This document shows, one piece after another, positions 47,328-61,699 of a stretch of 64,000 nt of DNA; the first letter of the stretch is position 1, and each line of letters starts with the position of its first letter. Source of the DNA: Poecilobothrus nobilitatus (lineage: Eukaryota > Arthropoda > Insecta > Diptera > Dolichopodidae). The stretch spans positions 212,648,965-212,712,964 of the forward strand of contig OX352774.1 in the NCBI GenBank assembly GCA_947095535.1. Direction: 5' to 3'. A model generated the notes under the pieces. It had not been told where the DNA came from, made no database searches, and was given only the letters and a program-made list of their open reading frames with translations. Made by a program: the position numbers and the translations under genes.

Positions 47328-50300
47328 ACGATCTCTGACGCCTTTCATCTACAAATAAAAAAAAAAAAACAATTATTAAAAAAATTTAAAATTAGATAAA
47401 GCAAGGTTATTTGTTCGCTTCACGTTGTACTAAACACTCATTCAATTTAGTTAGAGAACATTTTATTATCTTTATCAATGTTAGTGAGTTTCTAAGCAAT
47501 ATTTTTAATAGTTGTTAACACACTCATCACTGTGAGTTCTAACAACATATCAAAATTTTTTAGCACAAATTTGGTTTGGAAGTTTTATTATTATCAAAAA
47601 TTATAAACAAGAATAATTCAGTTTTATAATATTATGGGTTTACTTCATTTATTTCAATGGTTTTTATAATATTATTTCTAAATAATAACTAAAAATGAAT
47701 ATGAATTAAATTTTTTGAGATTCCGGAAATCTAATAAATGTTTACGCTATTTCCTGAGAATTTCGAGATATCTCAAGCTGAAACGAAAAATATTTAAACT
47801 TTAGATACTTTTTATAGATATTATAAAATTTTCCGATTTATGTAACTATTACAAGGGACTATTGCATAACACTAACACAATACCGCTATATAAGATTATA
47901 GATAATTTACTAGTAATATGATAAACACTGAACTACAGGTTGGCAATTCTTCAATTTAATGTACGTAAAGTAAAATATGCACGTATACATATAACTAAAT
48001 ATTTAATAAAATCAAATTGCAAATTATTTTTATTTCCTTGTGATTAATTTCATGGCACCTTTAGTATTAACATATGCATTTCATTATATTTCAGCTGTTT
48101 TTGCAGTAAGCAATGCCATATCATTGAATGCGCTAAATTTTTAACTTCACATGATCTTAATATCGTTTTTTTTGTTATTATTTCATTTTCTTTCATATGT
48201 CAAATACGATAATGACGTAGGTGGTGGTAATTTATTTTTTTTTTATTTTTATTTTCACTATTTCTTTTATTATTTTCTTTTAATAAATTTTTTTTTTTGC
48301 TTTTTTTTTTTTTGAAAACACATTGTGTGATAAAAAACAGTGCACATCATAAGACTAAGTATTAGAACAATAATTAGATCATTTAAATACACAAAGAAAA
48401 CAAAAAAAAAAATAAATTAAAAACAAAACAATAAAATAAAAGAAAATGAACATTTGAAATGAATTTTAAACAAAAAGGCGGCTTTTATTAAACTGATTAA
48501 ATGAAAATGCGATAGTATTATTGCCGCTATTAGTCGAATATTGAATAAAAGTGGTAAAAGATCAAAGAAAATTTAATTTTTAAATTTATATTTTATTTTG
48601 GTGTTCCCGGGGGAATTGTATATGTTTAATTATATAATTGCACGAGAAAAGATTATAAACAATCATAATTTGATTAATTTTTCCGCTATTTTTTTTATTT
48701 TTATAATTTCTCTATTTCAAGTCTTTTACAATTGATGTAAAACAGTTTTGTGTTTCTGTACTAAATAATTTTGCAGAAATGATATTTTCAAGAAACGAAA
48801 ACAAAAAAAAAAAAACAAAAAGAATTCAATAAAATGCATTTATCTTAATTTTAAAAATAAAAATTAAAAGGTTCTTGAGAATTTTCTCTTATTTAATTTT
48901 TAATGGAGAGTTGAATTTTGTATAAAGATAAAATGCGGTATTTTTCTTTTTGATTAAAATAATGACATTCAAGTAAACAATAACAATTTTATCTGATATA
49001 TTATTGTATTTTTTGTGTCAAGGCATTTTCCTCATAAAAGAGGAAATTGAAAATTTAAAATGTTATCTTTGCAATAAATTTTGCAATCGTGAAACTAATG
49101 ATATAAGTTATTATTAAATAATATTGGTTATACACTATAAACTACATTTTAACTAAGATTATAAAGATAAACTGATACGGGATTTAAAGAAACTGGAATT
49201 AAAATTATCAGAATTTTGAAAAAAACTGAATTTTAAAAAAACGCAAAAATATAAATGAATAAATATATCTAAAACTTCTTAAAATTGTATTATCCATAAA
49301 AGATTTTTTAAAATAAATATTAAAAATTATTATTTATTTTTAATTCCATCTTTGAAATTGGATATGTATAAACATATGACGATGGTTAGACGTCAATGTT
49401 TTCTATCTCTTTCTTCATCCACTTTCTTTCAACTTTTTTAAAATGACAGGAATCTAACATGTATTTTTAAAGCGTTTAAAAATAGAAAATTAGAGAAATT
49501 CAATTTTTTGAAACGTTCAAAAAATAAGTAAAATGTAAAATTTAGAAAAATCCACTTTTTTGAAGCATTTTATTTATATTTATTTTAAATTTTGATTAAC
49601 TCTTATTTTTTGTGCCTTACCATAATCAAAAAATTTTCCTTTTAACTTGATAACTTCAAAAAAGATTCCAAGTTTCAGCGTATTTAATAACAGTAAAAAA
49701 TGTCAAAAAACATGTATAAAAGAAATGTCAAAAGAGTGAAATAAAAGTGTAAACAAGTTTCCGTATAAAAAAGGAGAGCAAATGGGAATGAAAAGTTGAC
49801 TCTTTGAGGATAAAAAAGTGATAAAAATGACGTTAAGTAACGTTTTTATTATTTTATCTAAATTTTTTCTTTAATGAAAAAGATTTCGCGATTCGTATTT
49901 TTCTTTTTCTTCTGCTGCATTTTCTTTTAACTATATACCAACATTTTTCATGCGGCTAGCGAGTTTCTTACATTACTTTTCCACATGATGAATAAGATTT
50001 AAAATTATATATTTTTATTAATTTGTCCACTAATAATAGCCAAAAATAAGATAATTTTATGTATATAAGTTAACTTAAGGTAACTAAAACAACTAAAAAT
50101 ATTCTATTGACTATATAATTTTCTTATAATATATTTTATTTAATTTTGGCAGAATCTAATTTTACCCAATTTACTCCAAAATCATAATCTATCCACAAAA
50201 AAAAAAAAATACAAAAGATCAAAGGATCTGATTACAAAAATATTATATTAAGGGCATATTGTGTTAAATCATTTTATCACATAATTTCAACCATGAAAAT

Positions 50301-53056
50301 TGAAACTTATGCTACATATTATATAAAAAGGTAAAATATAAGATATGTATGTAGGTATATTAAATTTCAAACTGTTTATACCTGCTTGAATATTGCAAAA
50401 ATTTCATTCATATTATGTTAAAATTAACAGTCAAAATGAATATAAGAAATTACCGCATCCGGTAAAATTTAAAATTATCATCATACATATATGAAATAAA
50501 GTTTTTTGTTTTTTTTTTTTAAATCGATTTAAGTTGTAAAGTTCATTTGTGTAACATGGAACCCTTCTCTTGCGTTTAATTTTTCTTTTTTTAATATTTT
50601 CTTTATAACCGCAATCATAATAATATGAAAATGGCTTCTCTTGTAAAAAGGAGAAAAAAAAAATGTCATTTGAATTTTTTGACCAAATCATTAATAGCTC
50701 TTACTGAAATGTTATACTTTTCATATAAAGTTTCATTCGGCTGTTATGTGCAAATGAAATAATGGAAGGAGTAAAAGGGTTTAAAATATATAATACATAT
50801 ACATATGCATATATTTATACAATCATTCGTCATTTCTTGGATATTATGCTTCTTTTGGTCTGATTGCTTCGTTTCTTTTATATATTTTCTTAATTTTTTA
50901 AAAATTGGTTTATTTTGAATTTGCTCCTGTTTGTTGTGTTCTTTTAAATTCATTTTGACAGCATATAGACAGTAAACATTTTAAGGGTATCACAGAATAT
51001 TAAAGAAAATGAAACATAGATATTGCTGTTTTTCTTTTTTTTTAAAGTAAAAAGAGATTAAATGCATATATGTATGTATACATCTAAAAAAAAAAAGTGT
51101 TTTAAAGTTTTCTACTAATGCTTATTGCTTATAAATTAAAATATATATATTATACACATATATAAATTTTTAAACACTTGGGAAACTTGATTTTACCGTC
51201 ATTCAATCATATAGGAAGTATATAAGTTTTTTTAATAAATTGATTTGAATTGACTTCTTTAACGTCTAAAAGCCGATCAATTTTGTTAAATGACACCTTT
51301 TTATAAAGTTTTTGACAGATTTAATTATTTTGTATATTTTTTTTTTGTTAATAATTTGTAAACAGTTCAAAGACTTCAATAATTTTTATGACATTTATAC
51401 ATTAAATATAACAAAATAGGAACTGAAATTGACATTGGTCTATAATCGATAAAATTGGTAGATAAGTCTAAAAAAATTAAAAAAAAAATTAAATGAAACA
51501 AAATCTGACACATTTTCATTAAATCGGTTGAATTTCAAAACTGGTTGAAGTCAACTGAGGTTTCTTTATTGTGGCTTCTCAAAAAAAAAAAAAAAAAATA
51601 AAAAACAAAAAGAAAATACAAAATCAAAATGCGAAAATTTATATTATAACAATCAAAAATAAGAATAGAAGAACGGGACATTGACATTTCCTTTAAAAGG
51701 ACTGGTTCAGTTGACAGAAATGAACAAAAAGAACGTGTTAAAATAAACGTTTAAAAATTGAATAAAATAAGTGTGTGCGAGTCAAGTTGTCATCAGAGAA
51801 ATGGAAAAAAGTAATTCAAACCACAATACCACACCATCAAATATATATGAGTAGTAGTTATTATTAATATTTAGTTGAGAATGAAAAAAAAAAAAAATAT
51901 AGCTAGTCCTTCATTTATTCTTTAGTAATTCTTGTTGTTTACTGTTTTTATTGTATGTCTGACTAACTGATACCAATTGTAGTGGAAAATTGATCCTTGA
52001 TGACAAGTCACAAAATATTTTAAAAGAGAAAAATCCAAAAAAAAGAAAAAAATAATAATGATTAATGTTATAACATGTAGGTTGAGCCACATGACACTAA
52101 TTCGTTTTGGGTGTCGTATCGTCAATTTTTTTGATTATTGTTGTTTTTTTTTGTTATTCAATTCAATTTCAATGACTTGAATGTATCGATTAATTTTATA
52201 GTTTTTATTTTCAAATCAGTTTGTTTTAAAATGATAAAATATTGATATATAAATTTTTTTTTTTTTTTTGGGAAAAGTAAAATAGTTTTGTAAAGTTTAT
52301 AAAAATGATATGTGAAATTTTTTATTTTAGAGATTTTTATTGTTTTATAAATATCATAGAAAAAAATATGAAACTAATTACAGTAATCAATCATTTTAGT
52401 TTTTTTTAAAATAAAAAGCGGAAAAAACATGTAACAGACAAGGTTTAATGGTTTAAATTGTATTACTTAAAAAAAAAAACAAAATAAATGTTAAAGGATC
52501 TCCCTAAAAAAAAAAAAACCGAAAAAATATTTAATTTTAAAATTCATTCATAATTCAAAATAAATTTCATATATTTTTCTTTACGCATTGCATTTTAGTC
52601 TAATTGGTGTTACATGACTTTTTTTCAGACTAAAACGTGTTTAATTTTTACTTCTTTAATTAACTTTTTGGTCATCTTTTATTAAATGATTTCCTTTTTC
52701 GAAATGACTTCTACCCGTCGGCAAATGTATGCGATCTATTATTCTTTAGATATAATTGAATTTATAAGATTTTTACAAATTTTTTTATCTTACATTGGCT
52801 CTAAACAAGTCAACAATATTCCTTTTGATTGTACACTTCAATATTGTATTGTGGTCTACATCCAATATTGTATGTAGACTCTTTTATTTTTTCTTGTTTT
52901 ACTTTTCATTTCCGCATTTTGTTTATATAAATTTGATCAGTAAAAAGTGTTCAAATTAAAGCTTCATGACATCGTTAAGTAACGTAAGTAACGTACAATA
53001 TTATCAATATACACAATGTTCATGAAATTAACGAGTCTGTTAATATAAATATATTG
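47328..53056. other. AT-rich spacer, no supported gene
   Basis: Poly(A)/poly(T)-rich DNA. Frames at 50431(-), 50744(-), 51922(-) and 52686(+) are short and not recognised. No TIRs or tRNA-like motifs were seen. Confidence 0.55.
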
Positions 53057-53130
53057 TAAGGGGTAATCGTTCTTATGACGTGTGTGGGATTCGAATCCAC
53101 GGGGTTTACGGCGTAAATTATTTAAGCTTA
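53057..53130 (-). mobile_element. fragment of the same tRNA-derived SINE family
   Basis: TAAGGGGTAAT, then CTTATGACGTGTGTGGGATT and CGAATCCACG, align with TAAGGGGAAAT, CTTACGATGTGTGTGGGATT and TGAATCCACAC in the SINE at 30.6 kb. On the minus strand the B box is GGATTCGAATCC, closer to the tRNA consensus than the copy at 30.6 kb. The A-box head is lost or unrecognisable beyond GGGTTTACGGCG, and no tail or target duplication is apparent. Confidence 0.65.
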
Positions 53131-55150
53131 AGCATTATAATTTTTATAAGTTATTATTTCAATTGTAATAAGGTATTATAAAATTCGATAACAACAAAAA
53201 TATCCAAACCATTTAAGTTTTGATTCAATTCAAGATTTTTTACGTAAATTAAAGAAGAAATCAACAAAAATTTCTTTTATAAATTTTTATTTTTTGAAAG
53301 TTTCAATGATTTTGCAATTAGAAAGGCCCGCTGTATTCCTTTAAAACCAATCTAATATGATTGGGATGACCGGATCACAATAACAATATAATTTTTAATT
53401 GATGAATCACATGTTTATTGATCCAATAATTTAAGCTATTAATTATGTTTCAGTACATGTTATAATCAAAGTACGTATTTTCGCTTTGTTTTGAATGTAA
53501 CTTTTTATAAAATTTAGAGATCTCAAATTTCTTTAGATGACCTTCTCTTCCATAATTTTTAACAAATTACCTTTAATTTTTATCCAAAACTTTTTTGTTC
53601 CAATTTTATTCATTTTATTGAATTTTAAGAAAAACAAACTAATGATAATTTCCTTAAAATTACAAAATTTTGTTCCAGTAATGGCAAATATAAATTTCTT
53701 AAATTCAAAGAAGTAAAGATCTGGCAAGAACTTATTTTTCCTTCTTATTACATATATAAATAAAATTAAAAGAAAAATTTCAGAAAACTAAAGAAAAACC
53801 ACAAAGAATAAAAATGAAAACCACCAGATGCAATCAAGCAAATACTATAAATATTGTCCCATACCCACCTTCCTTAAATTACAAATAGAAAATTTTGTTC
53901 TCAACCAACAAAATGAAAAAAAAAAAAATGTTTTTGTTTATGAAACCATCAAATAAGAATACCAAATTCATGTACCTCTAGAACCAAATTAATAATAAAA
54001 TTAAATAACAAAAGCAACGACAGACCAATGAAGGCGTTAAAGAAGAATAACAAAAAAAAAAAAAATATATATATAAAAAATAAAATTCTTCTTCTATTGT
54101 TATTCGTAACGCGTAACAACGCTAAGTCATTGAATCAATTAATTGGTATTAAATTGTACAACATTATGATCCGCATTTCAACCACAAAATTATACCATCA
54201 ATGATTGAATTAACCAAAAATTTAATAAAAAAAAAAAAATTAAAAGAAATTACATTTTTTTTTTATGGATATTTTCATTAGTTGTGGACATAACATTGAA
54301 GACATCTGAAAAGAAAATAGGTGCTTAGTTATGTTAGAGACTGAATTAGTGTTGGATGTTATGAATGTGTAAATTTATATTTTAATTTGTTTTAGCAGTA
54401 CTACTCATCGTTGAGGTCAAATAGGAAGTAGTATCAATAACTAATATTGGTGTGGCAAGTGTAATTTTATCTCAATGACCGAACTCTACGAATTCAAACT
54501 AAAATTTATTCACATTAGAAGCACATTTGATTCTTTCAAAGCTAAAATAAAGTTATGAACTAGGTAATTATGAGTTAATAGACTAATGCTTTTCGCATTC
54601 TATGAGTACCTAACATTTAAATTAATAAACGTTTTATAAGATTATTATTCAAAGCGATAAAATAAAAAAACATGTCGTATATTTATTTAAAGGATTTCTG
54701 ATTAGAATGCTAATTTTTTGGTTAGCATTATAGTAGTATGAAGTAGAAAGAAGTATAAAAGATGACAATATGCTGTACATTATGTGGGGGCTTAAATAAT
54801 TTAACAAATATGCTAAAATGAAAAGAACATAATTGAACAAATGGTGTCTTGTAACTTACCATCTAATAATAATGCAATTCTAGAATAGAATTCTAGAAGA
54901 TAACCCAATTAATTTTCTTTTCTTCATCTAAGTCATGAACTTCTTATTAATTGTTTTTATTTCAATCACAATCGCATGCATTGTTGTTTTGGGCTTTAAG
55001 ACTAGAAAAAAAAATTTTTAATAATTTTGATGCGTTTCTAAGTAAATTTAATGCGTGTACAAATAATATATTTTTTTTTTGTCAATGCTGTCATTGTATT
55101 ATTAACGCACCGCTAAATTCCTAAACTGAAAAATTAGAAAAAAAAATGAT
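53131..55150. other. AT-rich spacer, no supported gene
   Basis: Poly(A) runs and short A/T tracts. Frames at 53533(-) and 54649(-) are not recognised. A small palindromic AATTCTAGAATAGAATTCTAG stretch lies near 54877. Confidence 0.55.
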
Positions 55151-55179
55151 TTGTTAAAAATTTTTTTTTTCTTTCACTT

Positions 55180-55380
55180 TTGTTTATTTTCCAAATCATT
55201 ACGAATTCTACTGTTGTTTATAAGATGTCAGAGAACAGCTTGTTTAATGGTAAAATTGTTAAAAAGTCAAATAGTACAAAAAACAAAAATCATCATTTTT
55301 ATCATCAAAGGGGTGGAAACGGATATCACACATTAGAGCAGCCGCCGCCACTGTTATTGCCGCCATCACTATCATCATAA
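55180..55380 (+). CDS. weak exon candidate, 51-66 codons
   Basis: A plus-strand frame contains AAGATGTCAGAGAAC, a reasonable start context, preceded by a pyrimidine-rich stretch ending TTTATAAG that could be a 3' splice site. From that inner Met (about 55225) it reads MSENSLFNGKIVKKSNSTKN, and later HHFYHQRGGNGYHTLEQPPP, to a stop at 55378-55380. The GC content near 55340-55375 is much higher than nearby because of CCG/CCA triplets, so part of it may be a trinucleotide repeat. TTTAATGGTAAAAT could be a 5' splice site after only nine codons. I recognise no family and see no partner exon. It could be an isolated short exon, a small ORF or chance. Confidence 0.25.
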   Translation: MFIFQIITNSTVVYKMSENSLFNGKIVKKSNSTKNKNHHFYHQRGGNGYHTLEQPPPLLLPPSLSS

Positions 55381-58300
55381 CAATAATAAAGCAACTAATA
55401 TCAGTTTTTTTTTTTTTGTGTTAATCAAAGAGATTTTTGAATTTTTTTTGTTGTATTCGTTGCGACCGTTTCCAAAATAAAACTTTTTTTGTTTTTTGAC
55501 GTTTCGTAATGACATGGTGAATATTAAAAAAAAAATTTTTTTTTCTGGAGAAGGGGAGGCACAGACCCTGTCGTTTTGAAAACAAAAATGGTATTAAAAA
55601 AAAAAAAATTATAAAAATGATTAAAGGAAGAGAAGTAAATTATGCATTTTAAAAAATGACAGTACTAAATGCTTACATAGATGCTTTTCATTTTTATTTG
55701 TTTCCTTTGTTATCAATCAATTGTCAGATCTATTAGAATCATCCAATTTTAGAAAAACTATTTGATAAAAATAAAATATTGTATTTGAATTTTATAAACT
55801 GAAGTATTGAACTAAAGATTTTTGCTCATAGTTGCTCTGCCTTCTGAAAGAAGTTACTGTTGTTTTCTTAGCAAGAAACTAAAATGTACTAAACAAATAT
55901 AAAATTTAACAAACATCATAAAAAGTGATGTCATTATTATAGTCAATTCCTTAACATTTTGTAACTTAGAAAAGAGAAAAAATGTGCTCCAACATTTATG
56001 AAAAGAATATTATGCTTAAAAAGATAGGTAAATACCAATGACAACTTTATTATATGTCAGAAACAAACTCTTTAACCAATTATTGTAAGTTAAAACTTAC
56101 TTAATTAATTCTTGGGACATGCTTTTGGGTTAGGTGATTGATCTTCATGGGTTCATTCATTGCTTGGTTGAAGCTAGAATTAGATAATCAGATTTTTAAT
56201 CAATATGGCCAATGGGGGTGTAGAATTTTTAATAACTAATTTTATGAGTTTCACATTCTTTAGGAAAAAAATATTTTGAACTATTTCTTAATTGTGAACA
56301 AACCCAAGTGACTGGCAACCTTAGAAATTAGTTATTTCTTTCTTTAAATATTTGTTTGTTTGATTTTTTTGATATAAGATTTGATGGCGGCATAAAATTT
56401 GTATTCATTTTCATTTTGTTAATGAATTAACGCAAAGAAAAGTACAATTTTCAAAATTGACAATTTGGTTTTTTGTTTATTGTTGTTAGAACTATTTTCT
56501 TCATTTTTATTACATTCGATTTTCGTTTCTGTTAATTATGTAATCATTTACACAATAATGTTTTGTAAGTTTTTTTTTTTTTTTTATTTGTAATTTTGTC
56601 GGATTTCATTAAGATGGAAAGGTTTGTATTTTTTTTCCTTCTCATTCAGAAGTTACTTTGATGCATTTAAAATAAATTTAAAAATTGTTTTAGGGTTAAA
56701 CCGCAAATAAATTACAATATTGGCGTCAGACTCTGTTTTTCATTTTCATTGTAATCAAGAAAATTGGAGAGAAAAAAAAAACATGATGTATTCATTTTCA
56801 TATAATAATTTGAGAAAAGTGAATTATACATAATTTTACTTAAGGTATACATGGGATACACATTGGAATATATAAGGGAAAAAGAACAAAAAAAAAATAA
56901 TTCAAATAAATTAAAGGAATAAGAATGGTAATATAATATTGATTAGCAGAAGTAGTAAGGTTATAAAAAAAGTAAGAAAGGAAATTACATAATTGAATTA
57001 TAATAGAACGAGTTGCCAAGAATTTATTGAATTGTAAAAAATTTTCAATTTAAATTATGTATAATGAGTGAACCATGATGTAAGCTTTGATTAATATAAT
57101 TAAAAGAATTGAAATTATTTTATAATTTAAAATTTATATTGAAATAATTAATTCGATAATGAAAATATAAAGTATAAAATTAAGGTGTACTGAAATAGTA
57201 AAAAGGAGTACTGAAAATGACTTCAAATAGAAGAAGCTATGCGTTGTACATTTTTGTGCTTTTAAATGAACTGGGTCTAAAATGAAGACGAGACAAAATC
57301 GAATTTTTATTCAAAAATATTTTTTCTAAGAGGCCAAAATTTATGATCTTTTGAAGTGAAGCTAGGATGATTGCTAAGAATCTTAAAAATTGCTAAAAGT
57401 TGAAACATAAACTTTTCGAAGAAAAATTAAGAAATTGACACTGAGTTAGATATAGCTACAATAATACCAGTTAGATAAAGGATAAGCAAAAATAATATTT
57501 TAAACTTTATTTTAATTTTCCACGCAAGTAACGAAAAAACAATTTTGAGATGGTATTTTCATTTAAGACCACATCACTTAAGAACACATAACGTTTAAGA
57601 ATACATGCAATAATACAAACTTTTCACATATTTTATGACGTTTAAAATAACATATGCGCCACTCATAACTATGCGGAAAATATGTTTACGAAACAAGCGA
57701 TATAATACATTTTTTGGTCCAGTGAAGAGTGACTTTGTAGTGATGGCAATAATATTTAACTAAATTTAACTTCTTTTTTTCGTACTTTGATTAATTTTTT
57801 TCTTGTACGAGGAGCGGTAGAAAACATCGAAGGTTACTTGTTGAAAAGAAGTGCACGAGGTTCTTCCGGATAGTGTAGGACTTTATACAACGAAAACCAC
57901 CCCCTTTTAAAACAAAATTTAAGGAAGATTCTTTTAATATTTATGAATTTAATTTACAAATTGGGGATAAGAATGTGCATAGTATGCTCGCAAAATTGAG
58001 TTTGAAATTTTTTAGAATCATGGAGTATTAATATTAGTAATGATAGTCATGATGACTTTTTACAAATTCATAAAGTGTTCTTTTAGTAAAAAATTATTTC
58101 TGCGTGAAGTTTGAATGAAATAATTTTTTATAGTTAACAAAAAATGTGTGTGACAAAAAAAAAATCTCTACCTTATGAATTCCATACCTTGAAATCTATA
58201 AGAATCTTTTAAAAATAAATAAACTGACAAAAAACATTTTTTGAAGAAGATAAAAGGTTTAATATCAAATGAAAATCTAAAGGAAAAAATTCAAAATGTG

Positions 58301-59201
58301 AAAATGATTTCGGGCAACCTAAAAAATTTGTTTTTCTTTACACATATATGTTATGTTAATATGTATTGTTAAAGTAAATTTTTCTTATCTATTTATTTTT
58401 AATAAGTTTTCGGAACATTTCCATCTTTTTCATACAAATTTTTAATCTTACACTTCGTCTAATCCCTTTCCTTAGCACATAGTACTTATGAAGCAAGTTA
58501 TTATATTGTAAGAGTGTGATGGATAGCTCTATTCTAAAAAAAACTTTTTAGATTTATCTTGCCTTTAATCTTGACTTAATGAAATACAAGTTAATATTTA
58601 TTTAAAAACAATTATTTAGAAAATACTTTTTAATTAAGCAAAGAAATAAAATCTTAACATTTTCATACTTTAAACTAAACAGAATTTAAAAATAAATGTT
58701 TTTATTTAAATGCAAAACCGCTGCTATTTAAATAACAAAACTCATTAATTCTTAACATTTAAATTTATCTGTAAAAAAAAAAAAAAAAAAATCTTAAATA
58801 TCCTCGTAAAAATAAAATAAAAAAAAATAAAATTCCGTTTCCACATTAACTAATATTACATTTCTTGTACAAATTATAATATTACTAATGACGAAAAATT
58901 TTTTACTATGCCTAATTATTATCATCAATAAAAAGAAAAGATACGAGAAAAAAAAAAGAAGAAACAAGAAAAAGAAAATATTAAATAATTTTTTTTTTTT
59001 TTGGATTCTTTTTTTAACTATTCAGACATTTTAATGTCAGAATAAACAAATTACACCTTTTTAAGCATTAATAATTTCCCGTAACTTTCTATACACGTTT
59101 AACACTAACAGCCATAAAAAAAAAAAATTACCAGAAAGGGCATATTTTTTTTTTTTTGTACGAATTCATATAACACCTTTGTACAATAAATGAATACATA
59201 A

Positions 59202-59208
<7 letters not shown>
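55381..59208. other. AT-rich spacer, no supported gene
   Basis: No gene is recognised. The segment 57540-57770 holds degenerate ACGTTTAAGAATACAT-type repeats and TTTTTGGTCCAGT, loosely reminiscent of the interior of the MITE at 13.8 kb. 57805-57905 is a less AT-rich unassigned patch. Confidence 0.5.

Positions 59209-59240
<32 letters not shown>
59203..59240. repeat. (TA)n microsatellite
   Basis: About sixteen uninterrupted TA dinucleotides, flanked by ATATATG. Confidence 0.9.
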
Positions 59241-59244
<4 letters not shown>

Positions 59245-61690
59245 GTTCCTATATAAGGAGAACCAAATATTATGTACATATGTTTGTATAATTATGGCGC
59301 CTAAAGGCTGTAATTTTGTCACGTCGTCCAAACTATTATTATTGCATAGACAATTAGACACATGAAAATATGACTGAATAAATGAACAATAATTACGCGG
59401 TTTTAAAGCAATTCATAAAATAAAAATTTACAGTATTGAACAAAATTTATTGTATTTATTATTATTTTTTTTATTTTACTTTTCAGTTCTTTGGATTATT
59501 GGGAAAGTAAATTACGCCAATTTTTTTTGTTTTTTACTCTTAAGTCTTAAAACCTAAGATTTTTCGATTGAAAGATTGGCTACTTAACTCACTATCGCAT
59601 TGGTCAGAATTTTAAATCTTTATATTATTTCTTTGGGATTATTTCTATTATATTCTTGCCAGTTGTCTATTTAAGATTAGCTTTGTTCATTAGGGGGTAT
59701 CAAAATTTGTTAGAGTCTTAGTTTTACGGGTTGATTTTATTTTTAAATTGAATTTCTTCGAAATCCTTCTCTGTTCAACATCGCAGTACAAATGAATGTA
59801 TATAATATGTGTTTTCGCTGATATACGAGTATGTTTAGATTGTCTCTCTTTGGTGAAGACTTTTTGTTCTCCTAAATACGTACTTTTATAAAACATTTGT
59901 CTTTATTTACGTGTGACATAACGACAACAACTAGAGAAAACTTCGTAAGAAATATTATTTAATTAGTAGAACATAAAATTGTTACAGAAAGTATTCAACT
60001 GACTCAATTTATTTTTTTTTCTATTTAAAGCTTCTGCGAAAAAAAATTTTTGAAGCAAAATTCAGCTTTTATGGTAATATTGCTCACGGAACAATAATAC
60101 CCCTTAAATATATCTATAAGAATGTGAATGGATATCTGTTGTTAAGATGAAATCTGGCCTTTGTTGTTTTCAGAAAACGAACTACAAAATTTTTTCACAC
60201 ATTGGGACATTTTTGAAATAAATTGGGATAATGTGTTAATGCTTATTGACTTTATGAGTTTGACATTACTTATCAATTCCTTTGAAGTGCTTGAAAAATT
60301 TATTTTTAATGTATTCAACTAATGGTTTTGTTATAAAGCATTTTAGGCTTTTGTATAAGTTTTATGTTATATGCTGATAAAATGTTAAAATATAAGTTAA
60401 AGAAATGTTTTATTTTGTTCAATATTGTACAAGTTATACCTTATACATATATACGTATTATGTATGTGTGGTAAAATACAAAATTCCATTCTTCTGGCTA
60501 TTTTAAAATTCTGTTATATTATATTTTTTAATATTCGTTTTTTTTTTTTTTTTGTTTTAACTATCCATGTACAAAAATTTAAGTGGCTTTATAAAATGCT
60601 TCTTATAGGTTAAAAGGCAGTCAGAAATCAGATATACATAAATGAAAAAGAATCTAACAATCACCTGCAGTAATTATTCAAATTTTTCTACAATAAAATG
60701 AACATAAAAAATTACATTATATTGTAATTTTTTTTTTCCCCTTTGTATAATTTTATTTTAAATACCATTGGCATTTATATTTTTATTGCATGTTTTCTTT
60801 AAAATTTTTATAGTTAAAAAATTGTAAAAAAACAACAAACAAACCAAAAATAAAAAAAAATAGTAGTAGTTATAGCGAGTAATTTGTCAAAATATTCTAA
60901 TAAATATAATGAGCATATAACTAATAAAATGAAATTAGAGAAATTATATTTAAAAAGTAAGAAAAAAAAAAAAAACTGATAAAAATCTCTTTTTTCCTTT
61001 TAAAAATTAGCAATTGAATCGTTCCTTTTATAATGTTATTTTATATTATTATATTTTATATTTTATAATTATGATTAAATATTATTCATTTATTATGAAT
61101 TCAGCTTAGCTGAATTAATATCTAAAGATTTTAATTTAAAAAAAAATTAAATTGTCATTGCCAGTTAATTAATTGATGCATTAATAGTATATTATATATA
61201 CTATTTATTACTACTATGTAATAATAAAAAAGTAATAATTTTCATATAAATATAAAATATTAAATAAATAAAAAAATTCATATAAATATTTTAATTCATG
61301 TCTTATAACTCACAGAATAAAATGAATACATTGAATTTTTAAATTATAAAATTGAAATAAAAAATTATAAATGAAACATGAATATAAAATAACTTTCAGA
61401 TTAATTTGTATAATTCGACTATTAAAAACTTTTATAAATGTTAAATTAAGTATTTGAGTAACAAATTTTTGAAAAAAAAAAAAAATTTATAAAGGTTCAA
61501 AAGTGTTATAGGTACATATTTTCGTCATTGTGATTCTAATAAAGATTTACTTATAGACAAATATATGGTATATACAATACCATATATTATAATATACAAT
61601 ATATATTATAAACAAATATATGGTCGGAGTAAATGTATTACCTAAAAAATAATTGTTAGCACTTTTCCAAAAAAATTTTGAAAAAATGTG
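59241..61690. other. AT-rich spacer with a small palindrome
   Basis: No gene is recognised. AATTCAGCT-T-AGCTGAATT at 61098-61116 is a perfect 9-bp palindrome; a related TTCAGCCAAGCTGAA occurs at 62262. ATATGGTAT...ATACCATAT near 61563-61585 is another inverted pair. Confidence 0.55.
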
Positions 61691-61699
61691 CCTATTAGT

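Noticed and set aside
57540..57770. Second copy of the TTAA MITE
   Set aside because: Only short shared strings (ACGTTTA, AGAATACAT, GGTCCAGT) were found. The diagnostic ends and TTAA flanks are missing.
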